Origin: CAVHXA01 sp963639765
GTDB taxonomy: Bacteria > Bacillota > Clostridia > Oscillospirales > Oscillospiraceae
Assembly (NCBI GenBank): GCA_963639765.1
Contig: CAVHXA010000013.1
Span: 1-56,454 of the forward strand
Direction of reading: 5' to 3'
Length of the DNA stretch: 56,454 nt
The notes under the pieces are model-generated. The model saw only the letters and a program-made list of their open reading frames with translations. It was not told the DNA's origin and ran no database searches. Every line of letters starts with the position of its first letter. The stretch's first letter is position 1. Both the position numbers and the translations under genes were made by a program. Below are positions 16,294-25,496 of this stretch, in pieces.

Positions 16294-16758
16294 ATGCACA
16301 CCATCAACAAAGACGTATTGATCCGTATTCGGGGCACACAGTGCAGCGAAGGGAAAGACGAGCAGTCTCTTGAGCTCATCACCGACGGCAAGCTGTCGGG
16401 CAGCAGCAGGGGCTGGAGCATCACCTATCCCGAAAGCGAGCTGACCGGCATGGACGGCACCATCACCACCTTTGAGGTTTTGCCCGACACGGTAACGCTC
16501 CGGCGAAGGGGCACGGTGGCGGCCGATGTCTGCTTTCAGGAAGGAAGCAAAAGCGAATCGCTGTACAGATTCGGAAACCGGACGGTTCTGGTTGGAATCC
16601 GGGCCAGAAGGGTAAAAACCGACCTGACCGAAAACGGCGGACACGTTGAGGTAGACTACGACGTTGAGATCGAGCACAGCCGGGCCGGCGTCAGCCGATA
16701 CGATCTGAACATCCGTCCGGTCGAGCCTGCAGCGGAGGCACCGGCACCGGAGCAATAA
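16294..16758 (+). CDS. DUF1934 family beta-barrel protein
   Basis: A 154-residue protein of the DUF1934/YwiB family, a lipocalin-like beta-barrel common in Firmicutes near cell-wall genes. Typical elements are VLIRIRGTQ at the start, SWSITYPESELTGMDGT-like and FEVLPDTVTLRRRG in the middle, and VEVDYDVEIEHSRAGVSRYD near the end. Its molecular role is not established. Gap from ddl is 14 bases; a Pro/Glu/Ala tail closes it. Confidence 0.8.
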   Translation: MHTINKDVLIRIRGTQCSEGKDEQSLELITDGKLSGSSRGWSITYPESELTGMDGTITTFEVLPDTVTLRRRGTVAADVCFQEGSKSESLYRFGNRTVLVGIRARRVKTDLTENGGHVEVDYDVEIEHSRAGVSRYDLNIRPVEPAAEAPAPEQ

Positions 16759-16823
16759 CGGCTCTGTCGTGCAGGCGGAAAATGCCGCGGCACACACGAA
16801 ATCCATGCGCAAAACAGAAAAAG

Positions 16824-16873
16824 CCCGAATCTCTTTTCGAGCCGCTGCGGCCGGGAAGGGATCCGGGTTTTTT
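16824..16873. terminator. Convergent bidirectional terminator between DUF1934 gene and argS
   Basis: Arms CCCGAATC (16824-16831) and GATCCGGG (16860-16867) enclose an inner GC hairpin. T-runs follow on both strands (plus 16868-16873; minus, complement of AAAAAG at 16818-16822). Confidence 0.8.
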
Positions 16874-16889
16874 GTATGAGAAAGCCGCC

Positions 16890-18647
16890 TTACATTTTTT
16901 CGGGAGCGTGAAAGCCCAGAAGGTCTATGCAGTATTCCAGAACGCGGCGGGTGAGGTGAATCAGGGCCAGATAGCTGCGCTGCTTTTGCGCGTCGGGCTC
17001 AGAGAGGATTCTTGTTTCGTGGTAGAAGCGGTTTGCCGCACAGCTGAGCTCATAGGCATAGGCACAGACAATGTTGGGCGCAGCATCGCGGTAGGCCAGC
17101 AGGAGATTGTCCTGCAGGCGCGAGAGCACGAGCATCAGATCCTTTGCCTGAGCCGAGTCGGGCGCGGCTATGGGCAGGTTTTCAACACTGCCGGGGTATT
17201 TGGACAAAATGGAGCCCAGACGAACGATGGTATACAGCAGATAGGGGCCGGTATTGCCCTCGAGGGCGGCAAAGCGGTCGAGGTCAAACACATAGTCTTT
17301 GGTGGGCTGGTTGGAGAGGTCGCCGTATTTCAGGGCTGCCATGGCCACCAGCGCGGCGGTTTCGGCCCTGTCGGCCTCGCCGACAATCTGGTTTTCGTTG
17401 ATTTTCTCCGCGACAAAATCGGTGATGTCACCGATCAGCTGTTCGAGCCGCATGACGCCGCCCTCGCGGGTTTTAAAGGGTTTGCCGTCCTTGCCGTTCA
17501 TGGTGCCGAAGCCCAGATGGCGCAGAGCCGTGCTCTGCGGAACGATGCCGCCCTTTTTTGCCGCGCGGAAGACCTGCTGAAAGTGCAGAGCCTGCCGTTT
17601 GTCGGTGACATAAAACACCTCGTCGGGGTGATAATCCTGCTGACGCTGTATCAGTGTGGCCAGATCGGTTGTGGCATACAGCGTGGCTCCGTCGGACTTG
17701 ACCAGAATGCACGGAGGAATCTCTTTGGTGTCGCCCGGCTCCTGCACGTCGATGATCCACGCACCGCCGTCTTCACGCGAGATGCCGCGGGCCCGGAGAT
17801 CCTCGAGCATGGGCTCGATATAGGGCTGCGCGCTGCTTTCGCCAAGCCAAAGCTCAAAGTGTACGTCCAGCCGGTCGTAGTTGCGGCGCATGTCTGCAAC
17901 GGAGATGTGCATGATGTGCTGCCACAGGGCCCGATAGCCGCGGTGCCCGTTTTGCAGCAGATAGGTGGCCCGGTGCGCCCGTTCGGCAAACTCGGTATCG
18001 GTTTTTGCACGCTGCGAGGCACGGGGATAGATGGATTCGAGCTCGCCGATATCAAAGGGAGGCTGGTCGGGGTAGTCTCCGGAAAAGCTGCTGTCGAAAT
18101 AGGGCAGGTCCGGCTGCTCGTCGTGCGTCTGCTCGATGATCAGACCCATCTGCAGGCCCCAGTCGCCCATGTGGATATCACCGATGGCGTTGTTGCCAAA
18201 GGCACGGAAGATGCGCTTGATACTCTCGCCTATGATGGCGGAGCGAAGATGCCCAACGTGCAGCGGCTTGGCGACGTTCGGTCCGCCGTAGTCTACAATA
18301 ATGGTTTTGGGAACGGGCTCCTTCTGCAGACCGAAATCCGTCTCGGTGCGCATCTGCTCAAGATATGCGGCAAGCCGCTCGCCGGAAACGATAAGGTTGA
18401 GAAAGCCCGGAGCGGCGGCACTGACGCTGTCGAAATCCGGATTGTCGGCAAGCACACGGGCCACATCCTGCGCAATGACCATGGGTGCCCGTCCGCAGAG
18501 CTTTGCACCCCTCAGGCTGCCGTTGCATTGAAATTCGCACAGGTCCGGACGGTTGGAAACGGTAACGGCTCCATAGACAGGGTCGTAGCCGCAGGCGGCA
18601 AAGGCGGCGCAGACCTCCGCGCCGATCAGGTCGGTAAGTTTTTTCAT
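16890..18647 (-). CDS. argS: Arginyl-tRNA synthetase
   Basis: A 585-residue class I synthetase charging tRNA-Arg. The HIGH box is HVGH at residues 130-133 (GPNVAKPLHVGHLRS). The KMSKS position reads GKPFKTREGG, the degenerate form usual for ArgS. MGDWGLQMG and the C-terminal anticodon-binding helices (YELSCAANRFYHETRIL) also fit. Length is normal. It is transcribed with the upstream MBL gene, whose stop is 12 bases before the ATG. Confidence 0.95.
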   Translation of the reverse strand: MKKLTDLIGAEVCAAFAACGYDPVYGAVTVSNRPDLCEFQCNGSLRGAKLCGRAPMVIAQDVARVLADNPDFDSVSAAAPGFLNLIVSGERLAAYLEQMRTETDFGLQKEPVPKTIIVDYGGPNVAKPLHVGHLRSAIIGESIKRIFRAFGNNAIGDIHMGDWGLQMGLIIEQTHDEQPDLPYFDSSFSGDYPDQPPFDIGELESIYPRASQRAKTDTEFAERAHRATYLLQNGHRGYRALWQHIMHISVADMRRNYDRLDVHFELWLGESSAQPYIEPMLEDLRARGISREDGGAWIIDVQEPGDTKEIPPCILVKSDGATLYATTDLATLIQRQQDYHPDEVFYVTDKRQALHFQQVFRAAKKGGIVPQSTALRHLGFGTMNGKDGKPFKTREGGVMRLEQLIGDITDFVAEKINENQIVGEADRAETAALVAMAALKYGDLSNQPTKDYVFDLDRFAALEGNTGPYLLYTIVRLGSILSKYPGSVENLPIAAPDSAQAKDLMLVLSRLQDNLLLAYRDAAPNIVCAYAYELSCAANRFYHETRILSEPDAQKQRSYLALIHLTRRVLEYCIDLLGFHAPEKM

Positions 18648-18659
18648 ATCCTGCTCCTG

Positions 18660-19676
18660 TTATTGTGATGATTCGGATGATTGCGGTGATGCAGCCGCCG
18701 GCTGCACGGCGGACCAGAGGTACAGACCGTTGACCTGCCTGCATTCCGCCCGGCCGAGAGCCTGAAGGCGGTCGAGGTGGGCCACGGTTTCGCCCAGAGC
18801 GAACCATTGCTGGCCGGCGGGAAACTGCTGCCACGTTCCGCGGATATTCCAGTGCAGGCGGGAGGCTGCAGTATAGGCGGTGCAGGGGCCGGGGTCGGAC
18901 AGAATCTCGAGAAGCTCCCGGCAGCGTCGGTCATGATGGGCAATCAGCTCGTCTGCGCGCGCGGCGATATCGGTGCCGGCGGACCGGTGCCCGGGAAGCA
19001 CAAGCTTTGCGGGAAGGCTGCGGATTTGCCGCAGAGAGGAAAGGTAGTCGCCCAGAGAGTCCGGAACGGAGCTCCAGCGCGTGATGTTCGGAGTGATGTC
19101 GAACAGAAGATGATCGCCCGAAAAAAGAATCCGCCGCTGCTCGTCCCACGCGCACAGATGCCCGGGGGTGTGGCCCGGTGTGTGCAGAATCCGCAGCACA
19201 AAGTCGCCATAGGTCAGGGTGTCGCCGCCGCGCAGGGTCTCATACCCGAAAAAGGGCTTTGGGGCCAGACGGATCATGGGACTGCTCCGGTGCACGGCAT
19301 CGAGAATTTCCCGCGGCATTCCGCTGCTCAGAAAAAAGGCATCGCTTGCGGCACGTGTCTGCGCACTGCGCATGGCGTTCATGCGGGAAAGATCCTGCTG
19401 TGAGAGAAAGATGCGCGTGCCCGGTGCGCGGATCTCGGGCGCAAGACCGGTGTGGTCGGTGTGCAGATGTGTCAGAAGGATATCCGTTCGGTCCATGCAG
19501 ACACCGGCCTGCTGCAGGCCCTGCAGCAGAGCCTCGCGGCAGCTTGCCAGACGAAAGCCGGTGTCGATGAGCAGATTGCGGGAGCCGCGGATCAGATAGG
19601 CGTTGAGCTCTCTGAGGGGGTTGCCGTCGAGGGGAACCGGAATGCGGAAAAGATCGGGCGCGATGGACTCGAGCAT
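18660..19676 (-). CDS. MBL-fold metallo-hydrolase with C-terminal winged helix
   Basis: A 338-residue metallo-beta-lactamase-fold hydrolase. The metal motif HLHTDHTG, the later LHTPGHTPGHL and FSGDHLLF, and VLPGHR give the full set of two-metal ligands. The C-terminal 90 residues resemble the winged-helix BLACT extension of glyoxalase-II-like and LACTB2-like enzymes. It probably cleaves a thioester or phosphoester; the substrate is unknown. AAGGAG lies 11 bases before the start. It is divergent from the GNAT gene. Confidence 0.88.
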   Translation of the reverse strand: MLESIAPDLFRIPVPLDGNPLRELNAYLIRGSRNLLIDTGFRLASCREALLQGLQQAGVCMDRTDILLTHLHTDHTGLAPEIRAPGTRIFLSQQDLSRMNAMRSAQTRAASDAFFLSSGMPREILDAVHRSSPMIRLAPKPFFGYETLRGGDTLTYGDFVLRILHTPGHTPGHLCAWDEQRRILFSGDHLLFDITPNITRWSSVPDSLGDYLSSLRQIRSLPAKLVLPGHRSAGTDIAARADELIAHHDRRCRELLEILSDPGPCTAYTAASRLHWNIRGTWQQFPAGQQWFALGETVAHLDRLQALGRAECRQVNGLYLWSAVQPAAASPQSSESSQ

Positions 19677-19711
19677 GGGCAGGCGCTCCTTGGCAGAACA
19701 GAGTTACGGGA

Positions 19712-19740
19712 TTGATTATACGGCAAAGATCTGGTACAAT
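19712..19740 (+). promoter_or_regulatory. Promoter of the GNAT gene
   Basis: TTGATT (19712-19717), 17 bases, TACAAT (19735-19740), in the short divergent gap with the MBL gene. Confidence 0.7.
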
Positions 19741-19789
19741 CAAGGGCAAACCCATACAAATGCGGCTGCTGCTCAAAACAGGAGGAACC

Positions 19790-20545
19790 ATGGATATCAC
19801 ACTTCTCGAAGAACTGCAATACAACGCCTTTCCGCCGCTGCAGACTCTGCTTTATGACGGATGGACAATCCGCTTCGGCGGAAATTTTACCTATCGGGTC
19901 AACTGCTGCAGTCCGCTGTATGTTACGCAGACGCCGACGCGGCAGCAGCTGGACCGCATCGAGTCGCTCTATCGCGGTGCCGGCCTGAAGGGCTGCATCT
20001 TCAAGCTGCATCAGGGCATGGGCGGTCTTGCGGACGCCTGCGACGCTCTGCTGGATGCGCGGGGCTACAACGAAGACCGGCGCGGAAACATCTTTCTGTG
20101 CGGCCTTGAGACGTTCTGCCGTGACACCCGCAGTCCGGTCACCGTCGAGACCGAGATCCGCGACGAATGGCTGGAGGATTTTCTGACCATGAACGGCACA
20201 GCGGACCCGCGGCAGCGCGCGGCTGCCATGTCCATGCTCAAAAGCATCCGTCTGCCCGTGCTGGCTGCGAGTATCCGGAAGGAAGGACAGATGCTTGCCT
20301 GTGGGCTTGGTGTATGCGAGCGCGGCTTTGTGGGCCTTTACGACATCTACGTGCGGGACGACTGCCGCCGTCTGGGCCTGGGCGCGGATCTGTGCACCGG
20401 GATTATGAACCGGGCAAAGGCGATGGGCTGCGGCACGGCCTATCTGCAGGTGCTTGCGGATAATGCGGGCGCAAGGGCCCTGTATCGCATGCTGGGCTAT
20501 GTGCAGGACTATACATACTGGTTTCGCGTAAATTGGTTCGCATAA
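19790..20545 (+). CDS. GNAT-family N-acetyltransferase
   Basis: A 251-residue acetyltransferase with two GNAT-like halves. The C-terminal half holds the acetyl-CoA loop VRDDCRRLGLGADLCTGIM and the tail YLQVLADNAGARALYRMLGY; the N-terminal half (FGGNFTYRVNCCSPLY) is of the type found in double-GNAT proteins. The acceptor is unknown. The ATG at 19790 is fixed by CAGGAGG; an earlier in-frame ATG at 19712 coincides with the -35 box and is rejected. Confidence 0.87.
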   Translation: MDITLLEELQYNAFPPLQTLLYDGWTIRFGGNFTYRVNCCSPLYVTQTPTRQQLDRIESLYRGAGLKGCIFKLHQGMGGLADACDALLDARGYNEDRRGNIFLCGLETFCRDTRSPVTVETEIRDEWLEDFLTMNGTADPRQRAAAMSMLKSIRLPVLAASIRKEGQMLACGLGVCERGFVGLYDIYVRDDCRRLGLGADLCTGIMNRAKAMGCGTAYLQVLADNAGARALYRMLGYVQDYTYWFRVNWFA

Positions 20546-20548
20546 AAA

Positions 20549-20604
20549 AGGCGCAGACTGCTCCGGGCAGCCCTGACTGACCCGCGCCTGCAGCCGGAGG
20601 CTGC
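20549..20604. other. Structured leader before the flavoprotein gene
   Basis: AGGCGC (20549-20554) pairs with GCGCCT (20584-20589), with an inner CTGC/GCAG hairpin, and is followed by a second hairpin GCAGCC/GGCTGC (20590-20604). On the minus strand the outer stem runs into T6. It may be a processing or readthrough-control element between the GNAT gene and the flavoprotein gene. It matches no riboswitch I know. Confidence 0.4.
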
Positions 20605-20639
20605 GGACAGGAGCAAATTTAATGATAAGGAGCATAACC

Positions 20640-22538
20640 ATGACCGATCGCAGAGAGCTTTTGCAGCAGGCTGCTGCAGCTCCCATTTCCCCGCAGGAAA
20701 TTCTGAAAAAGGGCTATTGTCAGACGGGACGCACCAAAAACACCCCGGCACCCGCCAGCGCAGAGGAATACGTCGCCCGCAAGGAGGCGGCAAATCAGGC
20801 CATGCAGGAGATGATGGCCAAAAGCCGCGGCAAGGACGGTCCGGGCCCGGGCTCCTTTAAAATGCCCGGCGGGACAGACAGCCTGGGCATCACCCCCGAG
20901 CAGTTCATGCAAAACGTTCCCGCATGGCTTGGAACGGCGCCGGAAATCACGGACATTGCCTACGAAGAAAGCTGCGATGTTCTGGTTCTGGGTGCCGGAC
21001 AGGCAGGAACCACGGCAACGCTTCGGCTGGCCGAGCTTGGGCTTGATGTGCTGAATCTTGAGGTGCAGACCTGGGAGGCCTATGACAACTACGCCTGCGA
21101 CATGGCAACATACAACTCCCGCTTTTTCCTGAATCTTGGCGTGCCCGAATATGACCTCATGGAGGTTTACAATGAATACATGCGCAAGTCGCTGAGTCAT
21201 GCACATCCCCGGCTTGTCAGAGACTATGTCACCCGCTCGGGTGAGATGCTCGACTGGATGCTGCGCTTTATTCCGCAGGAGCTGATCGACAGATACGCGC
21301 ACGCGACCAATTACAAAGGGAACGATCTGTATTCCGGCGAGACCTGCGGTCAGAAGAGCTTTATCGCCATGCTGCAGTGGCGCGACCGCGACACCAACAA
21401 CAACATGTGGCCCTATGTCATCCGCAGCCTGCATCGGGCGGCAGAGCAGCTGGGTGCCCGCCACAAATACGGCGCGCAGGCCATTCGTCTGCTGCAGGAC
21501 GACAGCGGCGCCGTGGTCGGGGCGATTGCCAACGACTACGACCGGAGATTCTTTAAAATCAGCGCAAAAGCGGTGGTTGTGGCCTGCGGAGATTTTGGCG
21601 GCAATCCCGATATGGCGCTGGACCTGAGCGACACCATGCGCAACCTGGCCTGGTCTGTCGGCCTCGACCGCACCAGCACGGCCAGCATCGGCGGGAACGG
21701 CCGCGACGGCTCCGGCATCCGAATGATGCTGTGGGCCGGTGCAAGAATGGAACCGGGTCCCAGAGCCGGACAGGGCGGCAGCATCAACGCAAAGCCGGGC
21801 TTTGCCTTTGGCGGCTGCTGGCCGACCTTCGGTCCGGACGGACGGCGTTTTATGAACGAAACGCTCTGCAAGTTCGGGGCCAACGGACAGATCGACATGC
21901 TCAGACCGCAGGGGATACTCACCTGTGTGACAGACGCAAACTGGGACGAATACTGCCGGCATCAGGGCTATGGCCACGAGGTGATGGACCGCAGCAACGA
22001 TTACATGCTGCGCACCGTCCGCCGGGACATGGAAAACTACAAAACCGGGCCCGACGGCTTTGGCGTGCACAACTTCTCGGTATACGGCAATGCCGTGGAT
22101 ACGGTTTATGCCGCCGATACGCTTGAGGAGCTGGCGGATATCCTGGGCTATGCGGGCCGCGACAAGGAGGGCTTTCTGCAGGAGATTGCGCGGTGGAACG
22201 ATTTCTGCGAAAAAGGACATGATGACGACTGGGGCTGCGACCCGGAATATCTCTTTCCCATCCGTACGGCACCCTTTTTCGGCGTGGTCTCACAGCTGCG
22301 CGACACCATCCCGACCGGAGGACTCTGCCAGCACGGCGGCGTGATTACCGACGGAGCCTATCGTGTGCTGACGGCGCACAAGGACCCCATCCGCGGGCTT
22401 TATGCCGCAGGCAACTGCTGCGGTCAGCGCTATGGCGTACAATACCACACACCCACGGCGGGCAACTCCTGCGGATCGGCGCTCACCACCGGCTATTGCG
22501 CGGCGGAGCAGATTGTGCAGGATCTGCGCAATGGGTGA
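20640..22538 (+). CDS. FAD-dependent fumarate-reductase/succinate-dehydrogenase-like flavoprotein
   Basis: A 632-residue flavoprotein of the FAD_binding_2 family. The dinucleotide motif VLVLGAGQAGTTATLRLAEL is at about residues 114-133, preceded by a 110-residue N-terminal extension with a Met/Pro/Gly-rich stretch. The C-terminus carries the family's closing FAD motif (GGLCQHGGVITDG, then GLYAAGNCCGQRYG and TAGNSCGSALTTGYCAAEQI). There is no Tat or Sec signal and no FMN- or haem-binding domain, so it is a cytoplasmic reductase or dehydrogenase needing a separate electron partner. The substrate is unknown; relatives act on enoates, urocanate and steroids. AAGGAG lies 8 bases before 20640. It overlaps the next gene by 8 bases. 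Confidence 0.82.
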   Translation: MTDRRELLQQAAAAPISPQEILKKGYCQTGRTKNTPAPASAEEYVARKEAANQAMQEMMAKSRGKDGPGPGSFKMPGGTDSLGITPEQFMQNVPAWLGTAPEITDIAYEESCDVLVLGAGQAGTTATLRLAELGLDVLNLEVQTWEAYDNYACDMATYNSRFFLNLGVPEYDLMEVYNEYMRKSLSHAHPRLVRDYVTRSGEMLDWMLRFIPQELIDRYAHATNYKGNDLYSGETCGQKSFIAMLQWRDRDTNNNMWPYVIRSLHRAAEQLGARHKYGAQAIRLLQDDSGAVVGAIANDYDRRFFKISAKAVVVACGDFGGNPDMALDLSDTMRNLAWSVGLDRTSTASIGGNGRDGSGIRMMLWAGARMEPGPRAGQGGSINAKPGFAFGGCWPTFGPDGRRFMNETLCKFGANGQIDMLRPQGILTCVTDANWDEYCRHQGYGHEVMDRSNDYMLRTVRRDMENYKTGPDGFGVHNFSVYGNAVDTVYAADTLEELADILGYAGRDKEGFLQEIARWNDFCEKGHDDDWGCDPEYLFPIRTAPFFGVVSQLRDTIPTGGLCQHGGVITDGAYRVLTAHKDPIRGLYAAGNCCGQRYGVQYHTPTAGNSCGSALTTGYCAAEQIVQDLRNG

Positions 22539-23430
22539 GCAGAAGCGGTCTGTTCTTCTCCGGCTGAACCTCCCGTTCTGCGAAGCGGGCTGTGATTTCT
22601 GCCCGCGCCGGGTTGTCGGCGGACGGGATCCGAAGAGACTGCACGCCTGTGTGTCGGCTATTGAACGGGAGCTTTGCGCCAACGCAGACGATTTCTCCGA
22701 CTGTCGTATCGAGGCTGTTCGAATCGGCGGCGGCAACGCAACGGCTCTCACCGGCGAGGATCTCTGGGCCCTGTATGTCTGCATCGCAGAGCAGTATGAT
22801 CTTGCACCCGGTGCACCGGTGACCATTTCGGCAAGCCCGTTTCAGATCAGCGGGGCGCGGCTGGCCTTTTCTAATCGCATTCCCATCACAAGATACGACT
22901 ATGAGCTGCTTTCTCTGAGCGCGGACGATACGTGGACCGGCCTGCCGGATCTGCGCGAAAAGCTGCGTATTGCGGCGGCCATGACCCACGCCGACCAAAA
23001 CGGATCCATGGGCGCGGAGTTGCTTCTGGGGCATCCGGAGCAGAGCCCGGGGAGCCTGCACGGCAGCATCGTACAGCTGCTGCGCGGACCCATGGTTCAC
23101 CTGACGCTTCGCCGGCATCCGGCGGCAGGAGAGGCCGGACTGCCGCCGCGGGACCGTGCCTGCCTGACGCAGGCGGGCTTTTTTGAGTATCTGCCCCTGC
23201 GCTGGGCGCGGCCGGGCCATGCGGACCGCTATGCCTGTCTGCGCCGGGCGGGAACGGACGAGCTGGCCTTCGGTCCGGGTGCCCGTACGCATTTCGGCGG
23301 CGCGGTGAGCGAAAACACCATGGACATCGACCGATACCTTGCCCACAGCAACGACTATGCCCTGATCACGGAGAAGGCGTGGCCCGAAGCACGGCCGGCC
23401 TGTTCGTATCCATACGAATTGCCGAAATAG
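22531..23430 (+). CDS. HemW/HemN-like radical SAM protein
   Basis: A 299-residue protein with the radical SAM cluster motif CEAGCDFC (Cys17, 21, 24) and the glycine motif RIGGGNATAL (66-68). The C-terminal part, RWARPGHADRY then ELAFGPGARTHFGG, parallels the ARPGxxxRHN...GFGxGAxS pattern of HemW/HemN. It is shorter than HemW (about 375) and lacks the HemN C-terminal domain, and the segment after GGG is diverged, so a dedicated rather than general role is likely. The start overlaps the flavoprotein stop, implying coupled translation and a shared pathway. Function is inferred at family level only. Confidence 0.68.
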   Translation: MGEQKRSVLLRLNLPFCEAGCDFCPRRVVGGRDPKRLHACVSAIERELCANADDFSDCRIEAVRIGGGNATALTGEDLWALYVCIAEQYDLAPGAPVTISASPFQISGARLAFSNRIPITRYDYELLSLSADDTWTGLPDLREKLRIAAAMTHADQNGSMGAELLLGHPEQSPGSLHGSIVQLLRGPMVHLTLRRHPAAGEAGLPPRDRACLTQAGFFEYLPLRWARPGHADRYACLRRAGTDELAFGPGARTHFGGAVSENTMDIDRYLAHSNDYALITEKAWPEARPACSYPYELPK

Positions 23431-23433
23431 GTA

Positions 23434-23462
23434 TTGCAAAACGACCTGCATTTCGTTAGAAT
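23434..23462 (+). promoter_or_regulatory. Promoter of the binding-lipoprotein gene at 23515
   Basis: TTGCAA (23434-23439), 17 bases, TAGAAT (23457-23462), immediately after the radical SAM stop. Confidence 0.7.
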
Positions 23463-23514
23463 ACACTTGCCGAGCAGTGTTGTGCCGGCAAAACAAGAAA
23501 GGAAGAGAAACCAT

Positions 23515-25350
23515 ATGAGCAAACGCATTCTGGCTCTTGTGCTGGCTCTGGTAATGACCGCATGTCTGTTTGCAGGCTGCGCCAAAACCGAGACCCAGAC
23601 TTCTGCCGAAGAAGCAACGGCCGCCGAAGCTGCCGAGACTCCTGCCGAAGCCGCCGAGGCTCCCGCCGAGGCTCCTGCCGAAGCCACCGAGACACAGCCC
23701 GGCGAGACCGCCGAGCCTGCCGAGGCTGCTGCAGAGAGCAGCAGCGAGACGGTTGCCGGCTTTGAAAAAGATGGCTATGAGCGCGCCAACGAGGACGGCA
23801 CCTACACCACGCCCTGCGGCGTGAGCTATCCTCTCGAGGGCAGCGACCTGGAGGTCTCCTACTGGAACAGCTTCATGTCGATGAACTCCGAGCTGACCAC
23901 CAACAACGACCTCCCCTGCATTCCGATGATCAAAGAGGCCACCGGTGTTCTGCTGAAGTTCGTCGAGGTCAGCGCCTCTGCCGCATCCGAGCAGTTCCAG
24001 CTGATGATTGCCTCCGGCGACTACACCGATCTGCTCAAGCTTTCCGGCTACTATACCGGCGGTGAAGCCCAGGCCTACGAAGACGAGGTCATCATCGACC
24101 TGACCGACTCGCTTCCCGAAAATGCACCCGACTATTGGAATCTGCTGATGCAGCAGCCCGAATCCGCCGTGAATGCAACCAAGGTCGAAGGACTGTTTGT
24201 CACAGTCAACGGCATCAAGGACGGTTCCTATACCGACCGCGGCCTTGTTGTCCGCTACGACCTTCTGGAGGAAATGGGTCTCGCACCCGAGGACATCTGC
24301 AAGAGCGTAGACGCCTTTACCGATTTCCTGTATCAGACCAAGGAAACCTACGGCATGGAAAATACCCTGTCGATAGGCGCACAGGGCCACTTCTACAGCG
24401 ACATGATCGGCATTGCCATCGCCGCCCCCCTGTTCGACACGCCTCTGGTTGACCTGACCAACTCCACCTCCGCCGCCACCTACGTCGAAGACGGCACGGT
24501 TGTTTCGGCCTATGTCGGCGACAACTACCGCGAGTACGTCAAGTGGTTCAACAAGCTCTACAACGACGGCCTGTTTGATCAGGACTTCTACACCAACACC
24601 GACCAGGATGCGGCCATGACCACCATCGGCACCGGCAACACCATGGTCTGGGCCTCCGGCGCAGACACCATCGACCGCGCCATGCAGTACATGGACGAAA
24701 ACAACGCCGACGCCGACATCGAAGCCATCCCCGCAATTGTAAACAACGAAGACTACGTAAACACCTGGGGCGCCGAGGTTTCCTGCATCGACCTGGGCTA
24801 CAGCATCTCCGTTGAATGCGAGGATCCCGAAATGGTTGAGACCTTCCTCAACTACTTCTTCACCGATCCCGGCTATATTCTGGTCAACTTCGGCGAAGAG
24901 GGCGTGTCCTTCAACTTCAACGAAGAGGGCGAGCCCCACTTTACCGAGCTTGTGACCAACAACCCCGACCTTCCTCCCATGGGCGCTGCCGGCTACTACG
25001 GTCTCAACGAGATCCCCTATCTCAAGTCTGAGTCCAAGCTCTTCGACGCCTATTCCGACGCTGCCCGCAACGCCATCACCGTATGGACCTCCAACGCCGA
25101 AATCGCGGGCCGTGTATATCCCACCACAATCAGCCTGACCACGCAGGAGTCCGACTCCATCAAAAACGCGCTCAACGACTGCCTGGCCTATGGTCAGGAG
25201 AACCTGCTCAAGTTCATGACCGGTGTTCTCGACGTCAGCGACGACGCTGCATGGGAAGAATACAAGGCCGGCATGGAAAGCTTTGGCCTGCAGGATGTTC
25301 TGGACGTTTACCAGACCGCGCTCGACGAGACCAACGCCGGCCTTCGCTGA
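23515..25350 (+). CDS. Extracellular solute-binding lipoprotein (orphan, family-1-like)
   Basis: A 611-residue lipoprotein: MSKRILALVLALVMTACLFAGC has the lipobox LFAGC (Cys22), followed by about 65 residues rich in Ala/Glu/Pro/Thr. The mature part resembles large sugar- or oligosaccharide-binding proteins of carbohydrate ABC importers (FQLMIASGDYTDLLKL; GLVVRYDLLEEMGL). No permease or ATPase genes adjoin it; it stands between its own promoter and a strong terminator. It is a distant paralogue of the protein at 27614-29461 (shared EKFNLMLASGSYTDL-like core). Ligand unknown. GGAAGAG precedes the ATG. Confidence 0.78.
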   Translation: MSKRILALVLALVMTACLFAGCAKTETQTSAEEATAAEAAETPAEAAEAPAEAPAEATETQPGETAEPAEAAAESSSETVAGFEKDGYERANEDGTYTTPCGVSYPLEGSDLEVSYWNSFMSMNSELTTNNDLPCIPMIKEATGVLLKFVEVSASAASEQFQLMIASGDYTDLLKLSGYYTGGEAQAYEDEVIIDLTDSLPENAPDYWNLLMQQPESAVNATKVEGLFVTVNGIKDGSYTDRGLVVRYDLLEEMGLAPEDICKSVDAFTDFLYQTKETYGMENTLSIGAQGHFYSDMIGIAIAAPLFDTPLVDLTNSTSAATYVEDGTVVSAYVGDNYREYVKWFNKLYNDGLFDQDFYTNTDQDAAMTTIGTGNTMVWASGADTIDRAMQYMDENNADADIEAIPAIVNNEDYVNTWGAEVSCIDLGYSISVECEDPEMVETFLNYFFTDPGYILVNFGEEGVSFNFNEEGEPHFTELVTNNPDLPPMGAAGYYGLNEIPYLKSESKLFDAYSDAARNAITVWTSNAEIAGRVYPTTISLTTQESDSIKNALNDCLAYGQENLLKFMTGVLDVSDDAAWEEYKAGMESFGLQDVLDVYQTALDETNAGLR

Positions 25351-25384
25351 GCTCCAACGGGTATAAACCTGCTTCAGACACGAG

Positions 25385-25415
25385 CGGACCCCGCATACAG
25401 CGGGGTCCGTTTTAA
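25385..25415 (+). terminator. Terminator after the binding-lipoprotein gene
   Basis: Perfect 10-base arms CGGACCCCGC (25385-25394) and GCGGGGTCCG (25400-25409), 5-base loop, then TTTTAATTTTTT. Confidence 0.95.
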
Positions 25416-25496
25416 TTTTTTGCGTCCTTGTTCCATTCGCGGGCAGGGTGTGTTATAATAGCGCCACCTCGGGGGCTGTGCCCCGGAAAGGATGGA

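Noticed and set aside
22483..24939. 818-codon minus-strand open frame across the radical SAM and binding-protein genes
   Set aside because: It is opposite two well-supported genes; the Gly/Val-rich composition is that of a GC-rich shadow frame.
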